From positions 1-40,077 of the forward strand of contig DATCDE010000351.1 of NCBI GenBank assembly GCA_036510875.1: DNA of 40,077 bases. The letters are read 5' to 3'. This document shows positions 33,847-40,077 of this stretch, in pieces; within the stretch, counting starts at the first letter, position 1, and the number at the start of each line of letters is the position of its first letter. Origin of the DNA: Actinomycetes bacterium. Lineage in GTDB: Bacteria > Actinomycetota > Actinomycetes > Prado026. The notes beneath the pieces were generated by a model. It had not been told where the DNA came from and searched no databases. It was given only the letters and a program-made list of their open reading frames with translations. A program made the position numbers and the translations under genes.

Positions 33847-34934
33847 ATGATCGAGTCGCTGACTGTCCCTCCGCCCCACGATCAGTCCCTGGAGCATGCG
33901 CTCTCCCGCCTCGTGCATAACGGCGTGATCGACGAGGCCCTGGCCCAGCGGATCGAGGCCGAGCGCAACCGGGACGCGGCCGCGGAGGTCCTCGCCGCCC
34001 AGGCCCCGCCGGCCAAGGCACCGACGCGCGCCCGGCTTCCCGAGGTCCTCGGCTACCTGGGCGCGGCCTTCGTGGTGACCGCTGGGCTGCTCGTGGTCGC
34101 TCGCTTCTGGCGGCAGATGGGCCTGCCGGTCCGGGTGACGGTCTCGCTGACCGGTGCGACCGCGCTGATCGGCGTGGCCCTGGTTGTCGCGTGCACCACG
34201 ACCGGCGGTTGGCGCCGCCTGCGAAGCTCCGCAGACGCTGCTCGCCGCCGACTGGTCGGGGCGCTGCTCGTCCTGGCCGCGCCGCTGACAGCGTTGGCGC
34301 TCGGTCTGGTGCTGGACGACGCCGACGTCCAGACCGTGCTGCTGCCCTCCGCGCTCGTCGCCCTGGCGGTGTGTGCGGTCGCCGTCGCAGTGGCCGGAGG
34401 GGTGATCCCCACGCTCGGCGTGTTCGCCGCCGGCGGCCTCACCCTGGCCGGCTTCGGGGAGCTGTTCGACTCGGTGTCGACCCTGGCCTGGATGGTGGCC
34501 ATCGTGCTCACCGCGATGGTCTGGACGGCGGTCGCACCACGGCTGGCCGGGGCACCGACCGTGGCGCTGAGCCTCGGGCTGCTCACGCTCGTCTATGTCG
34601 GCTCCTTCGCGGCGCAATACCAGATCCACGAGGGCCCCGAGGTGGACGAGTTCGGGAACACGATGGACTTCGGCCCCGTCGAGTGGGGCGCGCACGCGGT
34701 CGTGCCGTTCGGGTACGCCGTCCTGCTCGGCGTGATCGTGGTCGGCACGGCGCTGTACCTGCGCGGCGCGTCCTGGCCATGGATCGGCGCAGCCGGCTTG
34801 GCCGCTGCAGTTCCGTGGGAACGCTGGCCGCGGAGCAGTTCGGCGCCATCGCGGCGTTCTTCGCGGTCGGGATCGTGCTGCTCGGGGCGAGCGCGGTGCT
34901 GCTGGTCAGGCGCGGACGGCGCGCTCCGGGCTGA
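33847..34934 (+). pseudogene. DUF2157-like polytopic membrane protein with a 1-nt frameshift
   Basis: The N-terminus (HALSRLVHNGVIDEALAQRI) is a soluble domain, followed by about ten hydrophobic helices starting EVLGYLGAAFVVTAGLLVVA, like actinobacterial DUF2157-type proteins. After AAGLAAAVP the frame changes near 34812; the true end VGTLAAEQFGAIAAFFAVGI, then VLLGASAVLLVRRG, is read in the next frame and stops at 34934. One missing C in GTTCCGTGG would restore it. Reading straight on instead gives an implausible Arg/Ser-rich tail. ATG 33847 follows GGAGGTGA; GTG 33838 is an alternative. Real mutation or sequencing error cannot be told. Function unknown. Confidence 0.7.
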
Positions 34935-34937
34935 GCG

Positions 34938-35474
34938 TCAGCCCACCCGGTGCTCGCCCTCGGCCGGCGCCACGGCGGCGGCCAGCCGGAGTCCCCACTG
35001 GCGAGCGCGTTCCTCCTCGCCGTCTAGGATCGGCCCTGCCGTCCCGTTGACCCAGAAGCTCTCCGGCGGAAGGGCCAGCCGGCCGCCGAGCCCGCGCAGC
35101 CGCTTGGCCGCCCGGTGGGCCGCCGATCCGGGCAGCCGAGGCCGCCGGACCCGCGAGTCGAACGTCGCCACCGGCACCCGCACGGACCCGCTGTCCAGCC
35201 CCTCGATCCACTCCCGGATCCCGACGCCCTGGGAGACCACGGGGCGGGCGGCTTGCTTGGCGGCGTCCTGCCGGGTGTTCGGTCGGGTCATGCCGAACGC
35301 GTGCGTCGGCCCGCCCACCACGAGCAGGTCGACGTCGGCGGCGACCGCCGAGGGGGCGGCGCCGACCTCCACCAGGTCCACCGTCATCCGCACGGACAAG
35401 CCGTCAGCGACGGCGACGGCGACCGTCTGGGTGTTGCCGAACATCGACTCATACACGACGAGCGCGCGCTTCAT
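34938..35474 (-). CDS. flavodoxin-like protein
   Basis: 178 aa. N-terminal RALVVYESMFGNTQTVAVAV is the FMN phosphate-binding loop (S/T-x-x-GNT), LLVVGGPTHAFGMTRPNT the second FMN loop. Longer than a minimal flavodoxin because of a basic C-terminal extension. Soluble electron carrier or quinone reductase; partner unknown. ATG follows GAGGAGG at about 5 nt. Convergent with the DUF2157-like gene (3 nt between stops). A DosR-like box lies about 285 bp upstream. Confidence 0.85.
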   Translation of the reverse strand: MKRALVVYESMFGNTQTVAVAVADGLSVRMTVDLVEVGAAPSAVAADVDLLVVGGPTHAFGMTRPNTRQDAAKQAARPVVSQGVGIREWIEGLDSGSVRVPVATFDSRVRRPRLPGSAAHRAAKRLRGLGGRLALPPESFWVNGTAGPILDGEEERARQWGLRLAAAVAPAEGEHRVG

Positions 35475-35638
35475 CGGTCCTCCTCGTCGAGCTCACCGCA
35501 CACCGGCCAGCCTGTGCGACGGCGCCGAGCCCGGCTAGGGCCAACCGGCCCCTTCGTCCGGAGAACACCCTCGCCGTGCGGCCGACCGTGCGCCCTCCTG
35601 GCGCGGTGCGGTCGACCACGGCAGCAGGGAGATGGGCC

Positions 35639-35719
35639 GTGCCAGAGCTGCGGCTCCGACCGGTGACGGACGACGCGTTCGCCGCGTACCGGGAGCGCCT
35701 GGTCCACGACCTGGCCTGA
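35639..35719 (+). pseudogene. N-terminal relic of a GNAT acetyltransferase
   Basis: GTG 35639 behind AGGGAGA starts MPELRLRPVTDDAFAAYRER then LVHDLA and stop. The LRLRPVTDDxFxxYRER pattern resembles the beginning of GNAT acetyltransferases; nothing of the rest follows in any frame. Only 26 codons, so it could be chance, but the ribosome-binding site is good. Confidence 0.4.
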
Positions 35720-35757
35720 CCACTATCAGCACCACCAGGCCGGTGCCGGCCGGGCGA

Positions 35758-35777
35758 TTCGGGACGAAAGTCCCTCG
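35758..35777. promoter_or_regulatory. DevR/DosR-like box
   Basis: TTCGGGACGAAAGTCCCTCG matches the DosR consensus TTSGGGACTWWAGTCCCSAA at most positions, including both GGGAC/GTCCC half sites. GGTAAT (35799-35804) lies 22 bp downstream on the plus strand as a possible -10; on the minus strand GATAGT (35722-35727) is 30 bp away and would lead towards the flavodoxin gene. Confidence 0.5.
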
Positions 35778-35804
35778 CGCCGGGGCCCGACCCTCTGAGG
35801 TAAT

Positions 35805-35919
35805 TGCCCCGTCAACAACTAATGGTGCCGTCCACGAACTCCCCCTTTCCGTCGGCGACGCCGCCTCCCAGAGAAGGAAGACAGCAACGCTCCCGCTGCA
35901 ATGCCGGGAGCGTTGCTGT
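35805..35919 (+). ncRNA. candidate DosR-regulated small RNA
   Basis: No convincing gene lies here. A transcript from the DosR-box promoter would begin near 35810 and meet a perfect 15-bp stem, ACAGCAACGCTCCCG (35881-35895) with CGGGAGCGTTGCTGT (35905-35919), giving an RNA of about 110 nt. The part before the stem has C-rich stretches (CTCCCCCTTTCC, CGCCGCCTCCC) like the pairing loops of actinobacterial small RNAs. No U-tract follows the stem. Prediction only. Confidence 0.35.
35881..35919. terminator. perfect 15-bp hairpin, terminator-like
   Basis: Arms of 15 bp with a 9-nt loop CTGCAATGC. It lies 127 nt beyond the stop of the minus-strand gene at 36046 and downstream of the DosR-like box, so it could end transcripts from either side. 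No U-run. Confidence 0.65.
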
Positions 35920-36045
35920 GAGTTCGGCCGCGCTCAGGGATGGAACAGCGAGCCGACGAGCAGGCCCAGGCTCACCAACCGGCCCCCACCCGTCGCAGTG
36001 CAGGAGTTCACGACCACCAAAACGGCCGGACGACCGCACGACCGG

Positions 36046-36273
36046 TCAGAGCTTGTGCAGCTTCGGGTAGGGGATCTCCAGGCGCTCCGTGTGGGTATCG
36101 CCGAAGGTGACCAGCAGGGCCCGGTCAGCGGCCACGTCGACCACGCGGCCCAAACCCCACCTGTCGTGACTGACCCTGTCCCCCACCGCGTACGACTGCA
36201 CCGGGGCCGCTGCGCGGTCCTTGAAAGGGCTTCCTGGCGGACGTCTGCGTGCTGGGGAACCGTGGGTGCTCAC
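36046..36273 (-). CDS. small protein with UvrD/CarD-tail-like GDRVSH motif
   Basis: 75 aa: a basic, Pro-rich N-terminus, then SYAVGDRVSHDRWGLGRVVD and a beta-rich rest (ALLVTFGDTHTERLEIPYPK) ending LHKL. GDRVxHDxFGxGxVV is the Tudor-like motif at the end of PcrA/UvrD helicases and in short conserved actinobacterial proteins, so nucleic-acid or RNA-polymerase contact is possible, unproven. GTG start; CATACT stands 6 nt upstream on the minus strand, suggesting a leaderless mRNA. Confidence 0.72.
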   Translation of the reverse strand: MSTHGSPARRRPPGSPFKDRAAAPVQSYAVGDRVSHDRWGLGRVVDVAADRALLVTFGDTHTERLEIPYPKLHKL

Positions 36274-36292
36274 CTGTCGAGTATGGACCCCT

Positions 36293-36880
36293 TCAGCCGC
36301 GGGACCGGACGAACGGCAGCACGCGGCTCCAGAACGTCTCGGTGGCGACCGGGTCGTACTCGGCGGGAAGGGTCGGGTCGGTGAACAGGTGGCCGGAGCT
36401 CTGGTAGTCGAAGACCTCGATGGTGCCGCCGCCCGCTTCGACGTCGCGGACCGCCTGGTCGATCTCCTCCTGCTCCCGCCAGGGGTCGCCGAGGGTCGAG
36501 TGCGTCTGGACCGGCACGCCGGCCGGCCACCGGACGTCGTCGCCGAAGGCCGACACCGGGATCGCTCCGGCGATCATGAGGACGCCGGACACCGGGCGCT
36601 GGAGGGCGACGTGCGCGGCCATCACGCAGCCGAGCGAGAAGCCGGCGGACACGAAGCCGTCGGGCAGGCCGGCGACCGCGTCCGTCGCCCGGCGCATGAG
36701 CTCCCCCTGCCCGAGCTCTTCGTGCGCGTAGGCCATGGCCGGCGGGTAGTCGTCGAAGGTTCGGCCGTCGTAGAGGTCGGCCACAAGCACCTCGTGGCCG
36801 TCCTGGCGAAGTCGCTCGGCTGCGTCCAGGACGCCCTGGCGGACACCGAGCACCGAGTGGAAGAGCGCAACCGTCGTCAT
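36293..36880 (-). CDS. dienelactone hydrolase family protein
   Basis: 195 aa alpha/beta hydrolase. TTVALFHSVLGVRQGVLDAA, VLVADLYDGRTFDDYP, and the nucleophile elbow SAGFSLGCVMAAHVAL (G-x-S-x-G, so Ser rather than the Cys of classical dienelactone hydrolase); Asp in LGDPWREQEE and His in SSGHLFTDP complete a likely triad. Substrate unknown. ATG 36880 is preferred over an in-frame start 12 nt up. Lies 19 nt upstream of the small gene ending at 36046. Confidence 0.82.
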   Translation of the reverse strand: MTTVALFHSVLGVRQGVLDAAERLRQDGHEVLVADLYDGRTFDDYPPAMAYAHEELGQGELMRRATDAVAGLPDGFVSAGFSLGCVMAAHVALQRPVSGVLMIAGAIPVSAFGDDVRWPAGVPVQTHSTLGDPWREQEEIDQAVRDVEAGGGTIEVFDYQSSGHLFTDPTLPAEYDPVATETFWSRVLPFVRSRG

Positions 36881-36926
36881 GGCAGGAACCAATCACGCAC
36901 CACCGACAACTGTCGAGGCGGCCGGC

Positions 36927-37232
36927 TCAGGCGGTGAGGTCCTCGATCACGGTGAACAGCTCGATCGCCGAGGGCGCCTGCATGCCCGGCGCCTGCTTGT
37001 CCGAGTGCGCTGCCGTGAACGAGTCGGACTTCATCCAGGCACGGAAGTCGTCCTGGGAGTCGAACTCCATGGTGGAGATGTACGGAGCGTTCGGCCCGGC
37101 GGGGCGCATGAGCAGGCTGCGCCGCAGTCCCGGGACGCCGGCCAGGGCGGTGCGCATGCTCCCGATGAACGTCTGTTCGAATGCCTCGGCACCCTCGGCG
37201 GGGACCTCAATGCGGTTGTGGACGACGAACAC
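36927..37232 (-). CDS. antibiotic biosynthesis monooxygenase (ABM) domain protein
   Basis: 101 aa ferredoxin-like ABM domain: FVVHNRIEVPAEGAEAFEQT, SMRTALAGVPGLRRSLLMRP, YISTMEFDSQDDFRAWMKSD and FTAAHSD. Family includes heme-degrading HmoA/IsdG-type and quinone-forming monooxygenases; the MHxxR/HNRI-like start resembles heme-degrading members. GTG 37232 fits the family start (MFVVHNRI) with GGGGAG 9 nt upstream; a TTG at 37241 is the alternative. Lies 46 nt upstream of the hydrolase gene. Confidence 0.78.
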   Translation of the reverse strand: MFVVHNRIEVPAEGAEAFEQTFIGSMRTALAGVPGLRRSLLMRPAGPNAPYISTMEFDSQDDFRAWMKSDSFTAAHSDKQAPGMQAPSAIELFTVIEDLTA

Positions 37233-37428
37233 GACGCTCAACTCCCCAGGACGGACTCTGCCGGACCGTGCCCCAGCATGCTCCCCCGCCGGCGACCCCT
37301 GACTGCGGGCCGGTCCTGCTCGGGACGTCAGGGCGACCGTCCTCCGTATGATCGCCGCGCCGGTCGGGGAACCTGCCGGGCCCTGGACCAGCGGTTGGAG
37401 CTACGGGGCACGCCACGAAGGGGGTCTG

Positions 37429-38346
37429 GTGTTCACCACAGCCATGCCGTCCACGGAGTACCACGCACTGCTGCGGGCCAAGGTCGATGCCCGCTCTGAT
37501 CTGGTCTGCACGACGCACCCGCTCAACTACCGAGCCGGTACCTGGGAGATGCTCCGCATCGCTTCGAAGGACGTGGGCCCGAACGACAAGGTGATGGTCA
37601 TCCGGGCCACCATCCACGGGGACGAGATCTCAGGCGCAATGAGCATCCTCAACTACTTCGACGAGCTCGTGGGCTACGCGCACCAGCGCAGCCTCAAGCT
37701 CGTCCTCTACCCCCTCGGGAACCCCTCCGGCTTCGACCACCGCCTGCGCTACAACGTGGACCACCACATGGGCGAGGGCAACAACGACTTCCTCCGCTAC
37801 GTCATGGACGACGGCTCGATCGAGTCCGACCTGGGACCGGGAAGGCCGTCCACGCCCTGGACGATCGCCAACGACGCGGCGCTGGGCATCGACCTGCCCG
37901 AGGAGTCGCGGGTGATGCTGGAGCTGGTCCAGCGCGACCCCCTGAGTCAGGTCGTCGCCGCGTTCGACTGGCACCAGGACCTGGTGACCGACCTGCCGAT
38001 GTGCGCCTACCACTACGCGTTCGGGGACCTCGCGCGGTACGGCGAGATCGCCGCACGCATCTCCGAGGTGGTGCCGCTGCTGGCGGGCTACGACATGGCC
38101 GGCGGGTTCGGCGAACAGATCGACGACCAAGGCAGCGTCGTGCCGCATACGGACGGCGTCGCCGTGCGCTCGGACGCGAACGGGTTCATCGTCCGCCACG
38201 ACGGTTCGTTCTCCGACTTCTACCAGCACATCGGCGCCACCCACAGCGTGGCGACGGAGACCACCGGCGCCACGCCCATGGAGCTGGCCTGCCTGGTGAA
38301 CTGGATCTGGTTCACCGGGGTCGTCGACCTGCTGACCTCCGCGTAG
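37429..38346 (+). CDS. M14-type zinc carboxypeptidase / succinylglutamate desuccinylase-like protein
   Basis: 305 aa. Zinc ligands are visible: HGDE in VIRATIHGDEISGAMSIL (HxxE) and a His in FDWHQDLVTD; LYPLGNPSGFDH and TETTGATPMELACLVNWI (Glu of TETTG as general base) complete the M14/AstE-like pattern. Likely cleaves an acylated amino acid or short peptide; substrate unknown. TATGAT at 37346-37351 is a good -10, giving a leader of about 70 nt to GTG 37429, which has GAAGGGGG upstream; ATG 37447 is possible. Isolated gene, divergent from the ABM gene. Confidence 0.78.
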   Translation: MFTTAMPSTEYHALLRAKVDARSDLVCTTHPLNYRAGTWEMLRIASKDVGPNDKVMVIRATIHGDEISGAMSILNYFDELVGYAHQRSLKLVLYPLGNPSGFDHRLRYNVDHHMGEGNNDFLRYVMDDGSIESDLGPGRPSTPWTIANDAALGIDLPEESRVMLELVQRDPLSQVVAAFDWHQDLVTDLPMCAYHYAFGDLARYGEIAARISEVVPLLAGYDMAGGFGEQIDDQGSVVPHTDGVAVRSDANGFIVRHDGSFSDFYQHIGATHSVATETTGATPMELACLVNWIWFTGVVDLLTSA

Positions 38347-38371
38347 CCGACGTCCCCAGTGGCGACCGCGC

Positions 38372-38620
38372 GCCGTCCGGAACCATCTCCTCGACCACCA
38401 CCGAACACTTCCCGCGCAGCCGACGCAGGTGGAAGTCCCGCTCGACGCCGTCCGGCCCTTCGGCGTGCTGCCAGCCCGAGAAGATGTCGCTGGTCGCCCG
38501 CATCAGCTGCTGCCCGGTGACCACCCGCTGGTCCTGGTCCTTGACGCCGCGGGCCTCCTGGCCCTGGTCTCCGACCCCGGTGCCGGGGATCCGCGAGGCA
38601 CTGGACAAGTCCGACGCCAT
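38372..38620 (-). pseudogene. fragment of a DUF2252 protein
   Basis: QRVVTGQQLMRATSDIFSGW, GPDGVERDFHLRRLRG and VVVEEMVPDG on the minus strand match the core of DUF2252 (kinase-like) proteins, where GQRxMQAASDxFLGW and FYVRQLxDxKGS are usual. Upstream and downstream parts of the family, several hundred residues, are absent, and no start fits. A remnant of a deleted gene. Confidence 0.6.
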
Positions 38621-38759
38621 CGTCGAGAACGCTGGCTCAGAAGACGCCTAGCAGTCACCAAAGGCCACGGAGGTGTCCGCCGACCTCGCTCGGTGGGCAC
38701 CTACGTGGCTGAAGGCACCCCTGGCGTTGAGCGTTGGGTGAGATGACACAATCACCAGA

Positions 38760-39263
38760 GTGGAGCCGGCTGACGCGTTCACGACCAGCGCACCGCCGGG
38801 CGCCCTTCGGCGTCGCTCGTCCTATCTGTATGGACTGATCATCAGTGGCGCGGTGCTGGCCACGGCTGGGCAGGCTCTGCGACTGGTCTTGGTGGGTGCG
38901 GCCGTGTTCGGCACGCTGATCATCTACTGGGCGGCTGAGACGTACGTGCACTGGATGGCCGCGCGAAGCGTGCACGGACGTGACCTGACTCGCGAGGAGC
39001 GCCTACGGATCATCCGGGACGGTTGGCCACTGGTCACCGCTGGCGCGATCCCGGTCACTGTCCTGTTGGTCGAGGCTGGCCTCGGGGTGGCGAACGGGCT
39101 CGCCATCCGCGTGACCCTCGCGGTGAACGCCGTCCTGTTGTTCGTGGTGGGTTGGACCATCAGTCGGGCCAGCGGTCTGCTGGGGGCGCGCCTGGTGCTG
39201 TCGGCGACGGCATCGGGTGTCCTCGGGCTGGGCATGATTGCACTCAAGACCACTCTGCACTGA
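38760..39263 (+). CDS. four-helix membrane protein of unknown function
   Basis: 167 aa. Hydrophobic segments: SSYLYGLIISGAVLATA, LVLVGAAVFGTLIIYWAA, WPLVTAGAIPVTVLLVEAGL, VTLAVNAVLLFVVGWTI and LVLSATASGVLGLGMIALK. A conserved-looking YWAAETYVHWMAAR and GRDLTREERLRIIRDGW loop lies between helices 2 and 3. I recognise no function. GTG start with CACAAT (38747-38752) 7 nt upstream, likely leaderless. Base composition lower in GC than neighbours. Confidence 0.7.
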   Translation: MEPADAFTTSAPPGALRRRSSYLYGLIISGAVLATAGQALRLVLVGAAVFGTLIIYWAAETYVHWMAARSVHGRDLTREERLRIIRDGWPLVTAGAIPVTVLLVEAGLGVANGLAIRVTLAVNAVLLFVVGWTISRASGLLGARLVLSATASGVLGLGMIALKTTLH

Positions 39264-39757
39264 GCATCACCCCGGCCCCCCGTCGCCGCCCGGCGGCAGC
39301 CAACGTCGGCGCGCTGCTGTCCTTGTACGGCGACCGAAGCGACCTTGCTCTTCGCACCGCCTCGCACCTTCTGAACGGCGCGCAGCCAGCGGCGAAGACA
39401 GCACCCGAGCGAAGGGGGGCTGCCAGAGGCCGTTGCGGATGGGAGGGCGTTTGGCGCGGTCGCGGGGTTTGGCCCCAAACGTTAGTGTCCTGAGCAAGAC
39501 GTCGGGAGTCTTCGCCTTGGAGGTGTAACCGCTATCCCGGCAGGCCTTCAGGCGGATTCGATCGGACCGGTCGATGTCGAAGTAGTCGTGCTCGACGGCA
39601 ACCAGTTCAACGGCATGCGGGTCAACTACACCCAGTTCGACCTGCCCAGCGATGAAGACCCTCACCGAGGCCACCGACGGCCGCGAGCCGTCGTCGGCGG
39701 TGGCCCTCGCCGGCTGAGCGTCGCCGGTAGCTTGTCCCCCAGGTCGAGAGGTGCTCG
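39264..39757. other. gene-poor region with possible DUF6325-like remnant
   Basis: No supported gene. At about 39554-39660 the plus strand reads DSIGPVDVEVVVLDGNQFNG then MRVNYTQFDLPSDED, resembling the start of DUF6325-type proteins (GPVDxxVIxFPGNxFNG), without the rest. A short inverted repeat GTTTGGCCCCAAAC lies near 39467-39480. The remainder shows no recognisable structure. Confidence 0.3.
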
Positions 39758-40077
39758 ATGATCCGGTTCCTGATCCGCACCGCGGTGTTCTTCGCATCCG
39801 CCCTGATCGGCTTGTTCGTCGCCGACATGATCCTGCCCGACCTCAGCGTCACCGGCGAGTCGTACCTCCTGGTGGCGATCATCTTCGCCCTCATCCAGGC
39901 GCTGATCTCCCCACTGATGTTCAAGACCGTGCACAACAACGCGTCCGCGTTCACCGGCGGAGTCGGACTCATCTCCACCCTGGTCGCCCTGATCGCCACC
40001 GCGATCCTGACCAGCGGGCTGACCATCACCGGGCTGACCACGTGGATCCTGGCCGCCCTCATCGTCTGGCTCGCCGG
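39758..40077 (+). CDS. phage holin family (4_2) membrane protein, partial
   Basis: First 106 codons; runs off the right end. Four hydrophobic helices: IRFLIRTAVFFASALIGLFV, SYLLVAIIFALIQALISPLM, FTGGVGLISTLVALIATAIL and TGLTTWILAALIVWLAG, as in Phage_holin_4_2 proteins common on bacterial chromosomes with no phage nearby. ATG follows GAGAGGTG at 6 nt. Not evidence of a prophage. Confidence 0.8.
   Translation, partial: MIRFLIRTAVFFASALIGLFVADMILPDLSVTGESYLLVAIIFALIQALISPLMFKTVHNNASAFTGGVGLISTLVALIATAILTSGLTITGLTTWILAALIVWLA

Noticed and set aside
39758-40077. Prophage remnant suggested by the holin-family gene
   Set aside because: Holin_4_2 proteins are common chromosomal membrane proteins and no other phage gene is near.

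Overview
The window is high-GC actinobacterial DNA. Markers of the phylum are RpfB, RbpA, a Ruc-type zinc-ribbon chaperone gene behind a CIRCE box, a GLPR/SepX-like divisome protein and a bacterial protein O-mannosyltransferase. A DevR/DosR-like box and an srsABC-like phenolic-lipid operon also fit a soil actinomycete, perhaps Geodermatophilales, Frankiales or relatives; the genus cannot be fixed from sequence alone. Many genes have a -10-like hexamer 6-8 nt before the start codon, which suggests frequent leaderless transcription. Genes within operons overlap by 4 nt (GTGA, ATGA and once CTGA).

Region 1 (1-11.7 kb) starts with a divergent tam/marR pair that shares palindromic operators, then a ComB-family phosphatase. 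Next is a minus-strand housekeeping cluster: metG, tnaA, tatD, rpfB, rsmA (ksgA), ispE and an ABC-F ATPase. The tryptophanase gene sits inside an otherwise classical metG-tatD-rpfB-rsmA-ispE order and is bracketed by copies of a short palindromic repeat. Upstream are a zinc-ribbon protein and rsmI, which is divergent from a protein O-mannosyltransferase gene. Region 2 (13.4-20.5 kb) holds a small membrane protein, a strong terminator, tRNA-Ala(CGC), and the coupled minus operon galU-moeA-moaC-mog-rimJ followed by a glpR/sepX-like gene. A 5-FCL gene and an HGSNAT-like membrane acyltransferase gene are divergent from galU.

Region 3 (20.5-30 kb) starts with a penicillin-acylase gene broken by two 1-nt deletions and carrying a short palindromic repeat inserted in frame. 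It continues with a crcB-DUF190-crcB fluoride module, CIRCE-ruc, mtnP-cpaB, mscL, a 41-aa acidic protein, a saccharopine-dehydrogenase-like gene, rbpA and an Orn/Lys/Arg-type decarboxylase. Region 4 (30-31 kb) is a gene graveyard: a REP-like hairpin, the fused remains of an ECF sigma factor and its anti-sigma factor, the second copy of the 108-bp repeat, and a membrane-protein relic.

Region 5 (31-40 kb) opens with the type III PKS operon (srsA-srsB-srsC-like). After it come a frameshifted DUF2157-like membrane gene, a flavodoxin, and a gene-poor stretch with a DosR-like box and a strong hairpin that could define a small RNA. The remainder comprises small metabolic genes, relics (GNAT, DUF2252) and a phage-holin-family gene cut by the window end.

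The best leads for something undescribed are the 108-bp palindromic element, which has all three frames of one strand open and is inserted in frame in a gene; the REP-like hairpin that supplies stop codons; and the DosR-box/sRNA candidate.
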